Assembly: GCA_001643535.1 (NCBI GenBank)
Contig: LXTG01000105.1
Location: 1 to 7,378 of the forward strand
Direction of reading: 5' to 3'
DNA from: a candidate division NC10 bacterium SPGG6
Lineage (GTDB): Bacteria > Methylomirabilota > Methylomirabilia > Methylomirabilales > CSP1-5
Length of the DNA stretch: 7,378 nt
The notes beneath the pieces are model-generated. The model was not told where the DNA came from and did no database searches. It was given only the letters and a program-made list of their open reading frames with translations. The position numbers and the translations under genes were made by a program. Positions 4,018-7,378 of this stretch are shown here, one piece after another; within the stretch, counting starts at the first letter, position 1, and each line of letters begins with the position of its first letter.

Positions 4018-5679
4018 TCAATAGCTGATCTTTGCCGGCCGGACGGGAACCGCGCGAAGGCCGCTGCAGTAGAAAATATAGAAGACATAGCCGGGTCGGC
4101 CCCGATGAAAGGTCCTGACGATCTCTACTTCCTCGATCCTTTCGCAGGCCCCTTGGATCTCGGGGGGGGCCTCGCCGACGGGCCTGTCTTTCTCGAAGAC
4201 AACAAAGAGGAGATCCCCTCCCTCATGGGTTTCCAGGCCTCCCCAGTAGTAATACTGACTCGGCCTCTTCCACAGGTTGATGGTAAAAACCTGCGGCTGT
4301 CCAGGGACGTAGAAGGCCAACTCGCTGGCGACCTCATACCGATTGCTAACAACGGACGGGGGCTCTTTTCCTCCCCTTTCGTGGAGCACCCTCCCCACCG
4401 CCTGCCCCAGCTCGCTCCAGCCCTGAAGCCTATGGGTCGGATCGAGCTTCCGACGGAGGTCGATCCCGATGAGGTCTAGGATGGAGGGGAAGTGACCCAC
4501 GGCGATAACGAGGAACCCGGGGAGGAGGACGAGGGAGAAGGCTGTCGCCAGAGTGTATTTCCGTTTGGGTTCACGGCTCTTCTGGATGAGCTCCTCTCCC
4601 CAACCGGCCAGGGCGATGGCGGCCGTGAAATAGGCGGGGGCTGCCCAGTTTGCCTCGACCGTCGCATGGAGGCTCCACAGTAGAAAGAAGGAGAAGACAG
4701 GAGCCGAGAAGCTGAAGAGGAGGAGGTGCTCGTCCCGCCCTGCTCGAAGGCCAAGACGGCCCGACCGGACCACCCCGAAGACCAGGGCCATAAAGAGGAA
4801 GGGAGAGACGACCAAAAACTGGGAGCCGACGAACTCCAAGAACGTCCTTGCTGACAAGTATTCCTCTCCCCCGGTAACCCCCGCCCGCCCCAGGACATAC
4901 CAAACCGAGGCCCATCCGTGTTGGGCGTTCCAGATGACGACCGGGGTGGTCAAGAGTGCACCGAGGATCAGGGCGAGGAACAGCTCCTTCCGTCGAAGCC
5001 ACTTACGAGCGAGAGGAGAGCAGAGGATATACACCGCGACGCAGGGGAGCAAAAGAAGCATCACGTACTTGCTGAGGAATCCCAGACCCAAGGCGATCCC
5101 GAAGAGGACCCACCAAGGCCCACCCGACGTTCGAGGCCCGGCCTCACCAAGTCCTAGAGGGGTCTTTGGGCTGAGACTTGAAGAGGGAGTCTTTTGTCCT
5201 AGGGATCCGGGCTGCAGACTTCCCACGGCTTTATGAAGAGCGAAGATAGCCAAGGCCCAGAAAAACACGAAGGGGGCATCGATGGTCATCAAGACAGACC
5301 CTACAGCGTAAAGGGGCATGAGGCCTGAGACGACGACAGCCAGGAAGGCTGCTCGCTCGCTCGAAAAGAGTCTTTTTGTCAACAGGTAGGCAAGGACGGC
5401 AGTGCCCAAGGCCAGGAGGACGGCCGGAAGCCGCACAAAGAACACTGTGTGCCCACCTAGCCTGGTGCTCAGAGCGATGAGGTAGGCGACGAAAGGGCCG
5501 TCGGGATCGTAATAGCTCCAATCCAGCCGGCGGGACCATTCCCAGTAGTAGGCCTCATCATAGGCCAGGTCCATCGTCCCCGAGCCGATGTACCAGAGGT
5601 GGAAGACCGTCACGCCGCCGAGGAGAACAGCAGTCAGGGTCGGATAAAACTTCAAGCGGACCGTCCTAAATGGACTCAT
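4018..5679 (-). CDS. GT39 (ArnT/PMT_2-like) integral membrane glycosyltransferase
   Basis: This 553-residue polytopic membrane protein belongs to the dolichyl-phosphate-mannose-protein mannosyltransferase/ArnT superfamily. After a first hydrophobic segment comes the first outer loop with the signature DEAYYWEWSRRLDWSYYDPDGP (around residues 39-60). Its acidic D-E pair is the catalytic/metal site in the family, and the aromatic SYYD..P part is typical of ArnT-like enzymes. Many further membrane segments follow (for example FVRLPAVLLALGTAVLAYLL), and a soluble C-terminal part contains the 'VVSNRYEVASELAFYVPGQPQVF' stretch. Known members take a sugar from a polyprenyl phosphate carrier and transfer it to lipid A, protein or glycan on the outer face of the membrane. 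An unusual Ser/Pro/Gly-rich loop occurs near residues 150-185. The ATG at 5679 is the first start and gives a short positive N-terminus before the first helix; the ribosome site is weak. The donor is plausibly made by the GT2-GtrA protein encoded nearby. Confidence 0.9.
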   Translation of the reverse strand: MSPFRTVRLKFYPTLTAVLLGGVTVFHLWYIGSGTMDLAYDEAYYWEWSRRLDWSYYDPDGPFVAYLIALSTRLGGHTVFFVRLPAVLLALGTAVLAYLLTKRLFSSERAAFLAVVVSGLMPLYAVGSVLMTIDAPFVFFWALAIFALHKAVGSLQPGSLGQKTPSSSLSPKTPLGLGEAGPRTSGGPWWVLFGIALGLGFLSKYVMLLLLPCVAVYILCSPLARKWLRRKELFLALILGALLTTPVVIWNAQHGWASVWYVLGRAGVTGGEEYLSARTFLEFVGSQFLVVSPFLFMALVFGVVRSGRLGLRAGRDEHLLLFSFSAPVFSFFLLWSLHATVEANWAAPAYFTAAIALAGWGEELIQKSREPKRKYTLATAFSLVLLPGFLVIAVGHFPSILDLIGIDLRRKLDPTHRLQGWSELGQAVGRVLHERGGKEPPSVVSNRYEVASELAFYVPGQPQVFTINLWKRPSQYYYWGGLETHEGGDLLFVVFEKDRPVGEAPPEIQGACERIEEVEIVRTFHRGRPGYVFYIFYCSGLRAVPVRPAKISY

Positions 5680-5698
5680 GCATTCGTTCTCTCAGACG

Positions 5699-5727
5699 GC
5701 TGAGGGATCACCGAACGTGGCCTCAGC
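5699..5727 (-). promoter_or_regulatory. 5' UTR hairpin ahead of the GT39 gene
   Basis: CCTCAGC (5721-5727) and GCTGAGG (5699-5705) form a 7-bp stem with a 15-nt loop. It ends 19 nt before the GT39 start codon at 5679, just upstream of a weak GAGAG Shine-Dalgarno. It may affect translation of the GT39 mRNA. No pairing partner overlapping the ribosome binding site is evident. Confidence 0.3.
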
Positions 5728-5772
5728 TATCTCGCTCACGCAAATACAAACGCATTTCATCATGTGACAATC

Positions 5773-5865
5773 GAACAATAGAAGATTAGACCGCAATGGA
5801 GCATTTTCCCCCAAGATCACTCTATTGTTCCACTTGACGTCTTCGTCAAGGGCTCCATTGTTCCA
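5773..5865. repeat. Interleaved repeats of a GGAACAATRGAG-like motif plus a 7-bp hairpin
   Basis: GAACAATAGA (5773-5782) is the reverse complement of TCTATTGTTC (5821-5830), and CAATGGAGC (5794-5802) is the reverse complement of GCTCCATTG (5852-5860). The order is A, B, A', B'. The two primed copies are also direct repeats of each other, CTCYATTGTTCCA, at 5820-5832 and 5853-5865. Between them lies a perfect stem CTTGACG/CGTCAAG (5833-5839, 5844-5850) with a TCTT loop. In total four related half-sites occur in about 90 bp, two on each strand. Confidence 0.6.
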
Positions 5866-5893
5866 AAGTAATCGCACTTTGTGCGTTTACTTT
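5865..5893. repeat. 29-bp perfect-arm dyad (hairpin or operator)
   Basis: The arms AAAGTAA (5865-5871) and TTACTTT (5887-5893) and the inner arms CGCAC (5873-5877) and GTGCG (5881-5885) are exactly complementary. A single T opposite T sits between them and the loop is TTT. The A-rich outer arm, GC core and T-rich far arm would behave as a short intrinsic terminator in either direction. The same symmetry would also suit a repressor operator. Only the sequence symmetry is seen; the function is inference. Confidence 0.55.
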
Positions 5894-6118
5894 AGTGCGG
5901 TGATGGACTGCGATTTTACGTTCACGGCCCGCGGCGACACTCCGCCCCATGACCCGCACGCCATGAAGCCCTTCTCGCGAACGGGGACGCCCTCGAGTCG
6001 CCAACCCCGTGCGCGGGTCTGATCATTTTACGGACGTGGCTTAAGATGTCAATGCGAGATGTGGGTAAACCTTGAACGCTCCAGGCGCGGCGGAAGGGCC
6101 GAGGTTGCGAATGGTCCT

Positions 6119-6853
6119 TTACCCCTTGGGATACCTCAGTGCTGCGTCGACCAACGCCTCGAACAACTTCATATGGCGTCGGTCACGGGCCGCCAGCCGC
6201 TCGGGATGCCAGTGCACCCCCACGGCGAATGAGCGGCCTGACACTTCAATCCCCTCAATCATGCCATCCGGAGTGACCGCATTCACCGTGCAGGTTTGGT
6301 CGAGCGCCTTGACCAACTGATGATGCTGGCAGTTGACAGGCAAAGACTCCTCTCCAATGATCTGGTGCAGGACGGTCCCCGGTGTTATGCTCACCGACGG
6401 CATCTCTCCCCCGGATTGCCACGCCCCGCCATGAATTTCACCGGCGGCTTGACAATAGGAGAGATCCTGATACAGGCTCCCCCCCAACGCAACCGCGATG
6501 AGCTGCATGCCGCGACAGACGCCTAAAACCGGCATCCCCCGCTCGAGGGCTCCCCGCAATAGCTCGATCTCGAAACGATCCCGTGTTTCATCAATAGGCC
6601 CGCACTTCTCGAGGACGACTTCTCTGTAAAAAGAGGGATGAATGTCCCCTCCTCCGGAAAAGAGCACGCCATCGGAAAGATCGAGGTATGTCGCAATGAG
6701 ATCGGGATCGGATCTTGGTGTGGGTAAAATAAACGGAACCCCGCCACTTTCCGCCACGCACCACGAGTAGGCTCCTCGAGCCCTATCGTAATATTGCTCA
6801 ATGCCTTCGTCCACAGGGTGCCTATCACTGGTAATACCAATGCGAGGTCGCAT
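6119..6853 (-). CDS. Peptidase C26 / gamma-glutamyl-gamma-aminobutyrate hydrolase-like (PuuD family) protein
   Basis: This 244-residue protein is a class I glutamine-amidotransferase-fold hydrolase. It begins RPRIGITSD, has the SDGVLFSGGGDIHP segment typical of the family, the nucleophile elbow GVCRGMQ (Cys at about residue 113) and the distal dyad in GVHWHPE (His about 216, Glu about 218), so the full Cys-His-Glu triad is present. Length agrees with PuuD-type enzymes (about 250 residues). Family members cleave gamma-glutamyl amides such as gamma-glutamyl-GABA in the cytoplasm; the true substrate here is unknown. The ATG at 6853 is chosen because AGGAG lies 7 nt upstream. A GTG at 6895 in frame adds 14 residues without family similarity and almost touches the previous stop. 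It follows the D-aminoacylase gene by 44 bp, which suggests a shared role in processing amide or peptide-like nitrogen compounds. Confidence 0.93.
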   Translation of the reverse strand: MRPRIGITSDRHPVDEGIEQYYDRARGAYSWCVAESGGVPFILPTPRSDPDLIATYLDLSDGVLFSGGGDIHPSFYREVVLEKCGPIDETRDRFEIELLRGALERGMPVLGVCRGMQLIAVALGGSLYQDLSYCQAAGEIHGGAWQSGGEMPSVSITPGTVLHQIIGEESLPVNCQHHQLVKALDQTCTVNAVTPDGMIEGIEVSGRSFAVGVHWHPERLAARDRRHMKLFEALVDAALRYPKG

Positions 6854-6897
6854 GGAAGGGCTCCTGTGAATAACCCTCTGTTTCCGCCCACTCACCC

Positions 6898-7378
6898 TTA
6901 CTCCCGAACGCTCCTGTCCGTGGCCGCTTCAGACCGCCGAAGCACGCGACCCGCTCGGGCACCAGTGTGTTCTCCCTCCTCCACCGTAATCACGCCGTTG
7001 ACGAGCACGTATCGGATTCCATCCGGGTACTGGATCGGCTCTTCGTAGCTCGCCCGATCCCTCACTCGGTCGGGATCAAAGAGGACCAGATCGGCATAGC
7101 AACCAGGCGCGAGCCGTCCCCGCCCGGTCAGCCCAAAGCGACGGCAGGGCTCAGAAGTCATCTTCCGGATGGCAGTCGGAAGATCGAGCAGTCGCTTTTC
7201 TCGGACATAGAGCCCCAACACCCTCGGGTAGGTGCCGAACGTGCGGGGGTGAGGCCGACCCCGGCTCAGCGGACCGACATGGGCCCGGGTTCCGCTATCG
7301 GAGCCGACCATTACATAGGGCCGGGTCAGGATCTGCTCAAGATTCTCCTCAGACATCGTAAAGAAGATAGCGTCCACC
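6898..7378 (-). CDS. N-acyl-D-amino-acid deacylase-type amidohydrolase, C-terminal part (runs off window edge)
   Basis: This is the last ~160 codons of a metal-dependent amidohydrolase. The reading frame is still open at the right edge, so the N-terminal metal-binding half lies outside the window. Visible family features are VDAIFFTMSEENLE, then PYVMVGSDSG, where the Asp of the GSD motif corresponds to a metal/catalytic Asp in D-aminoacylases. Further on are an H-P-R-T-F-G-T-Y-P-R segment and the typical C-terminal small beta domain, with GRLAPGCYADLVLFDPDRV, a 'YPDGIRYVLVNG' strand and a V-I-T-V-E-E-G end. Known members hydrolyse N-acyl-D-amino acids to the free D-amino acid and a carboxylate in the cytoplasm. 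Exact substrate specificity cannot be read from this part. The stop TAA lies 44 bp before the next start, so the two genes are probably cotranscribed. A dihydroorotase-like relative is less likely because the VGSD and HPRTFGTYPR segments are characteristic of D-aminoacylases. Confidence 0.88.
   Translation of the reverse strand, partial: VDAIFFTMSEENLEQILTRPYVMVGSDSGTRAHVGPLSRGRPHPRTFGTYPRVLGLYVREKRLLDLPTAIRKMTSEPCRRFGLTGRGRLAPGCYADLVLFDPDRVRDRASYEEPIQYPDGIRYVLVNGVITVEEGEHTGARAGRVLRRSEAATDRSVRE

Larger units (their letters stand above)
5680..6118. other. 439-bp gene-free region rich in inverted repeats
   Basis: No convincing gene was found on either strand. The short open frames here have no recognisable motif and no ribosome binding site. 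The region holds, from right to left, a long imperfect hairpin GACCCGCACG (5951-5960) with CGTGCGCGGGTC (6008-6019), a 6-bp pair ACGGGG/CCCCGT (5981-5986, 6005-6010), the 29-bp dyad at 5865-5893, the interleaved repeats at 5773-5865, and a 7-bp hairpin just before the GT39 start. No clear terminator follows the C26 peptidase gene, so readthrough into the GT39 gene cannot be excluded. A weak sigma70-like pair on the minus strand, TTGACG (from 5849) and AATAGA 17 nt further, is possible but unconvincing. Confidence 0.7.

Noticed and set aside
3779..4021. 80-residue open frame in the same frame as the micro-ORF
   Set aside because: Its start is a TTG overlapping the GT39 stop with no ribosome site, and it would run through the promoter; only the last 24 codons have a Shine-Dalgarno.
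5692..5877. 61-residue minus-strand frame with repeated WNN
   Set aside because: The repeated residues come from the GGAACAAT DNA repeats; there is no ribosome site and no domain.
6072..6320. Plus-strand frame beginning upstream of and running antisense to the C26 peptidase gene
   Set aside because: It is mostly the antisense shadow of a well-supported enzyme gene and has no motif.
1..7378. CRISPR array, tRNA or rRNA genes, transposase
   Set aside because: No regularly spaced repeats, cloverleaf, rRNA core sequence or transposase motif was found on either strand.

Overview
The window looks like bacterial chromosome from a GC-rich, probably environmental lineage. Every gene supported here lies on the minus strand. 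Several start codons have strong purine-rich ribosome binding sites (GGGAGG, AGGAG, GGAGGGAGG). The species cannot be fixed from this piece. The mix of D-amino-acid/amide hydrolases, polyprenyl-phosphate glycosyltransferases and a tiny zinc-ribbon protein would suit a soil or subsurface lineage, such as NC10-like or delta-proteobacterial relatives, but that is a guess.

Layout in the direction of transcription (high to low coordinates): (1) 7378-6898, the C-terminal end of an N-acyl-D-amino-acid deacylase-type amidohydrolase, followed 44 bp later by a class I amidotransferase-fold peptidase C26 (gamma-glutamyl-GABA hydrolase-like; 6853-6119). (2) 6118-5680, a gene-free stretch with interleaved inverted repeats and a 29-bp dyad. 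(3) 5679-4018, an ArnT/PMT-like GT39 membrane glycosyltransferase. (4) 4017-3633, an apparent leader region: a TTGACA promoter, a 24-codon Val-rich micro-ORF with its own Shine-Dalgarno, a perfect 12-bp terminator hairpin with a U-run, and an upstream segment able to form an alternative 15-position antiterminator with the terminator's 5' arm. (5) 3632-3363, a small Cys-rich zinc-ribbon protein. (6) 3362-2986, gene-free and hairpin-rich. (7) 2985-1852, a GT2 polyprenyl-phosphate sugar synthase fused to a GtrA membrane domain. (8) 1711-1280, a small secreted protein of unknown function, then 1235-438, a YcsI/DUF1445 'D-glutamate cyclase / putative hydro-lyase' family protein. An intrinsic terminator at 380-314 closes the string. 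(9) 1-313, a gene-free block packed with short palindromes that share AGTGCC tips.

Two themes connect the genes. The GT2-GtrA fusion and the GT39 enzyme are the usual consecutive partners of lipid-linked sugar transfer: the first makes and possibly flips a polyprenyl-P-sugar, and the second transfers the sugar outside the membrane. The deacylase, C26 peptidase and DUF1445 protein all belong to families acting on D-amino-acid or glutamyl compounds, which suggests scavenging or turnover of such molecules. The strongest candidate for something undescribed is the attenuator-like leader at 3713-3909 in front of the zinc-ribbon gene.
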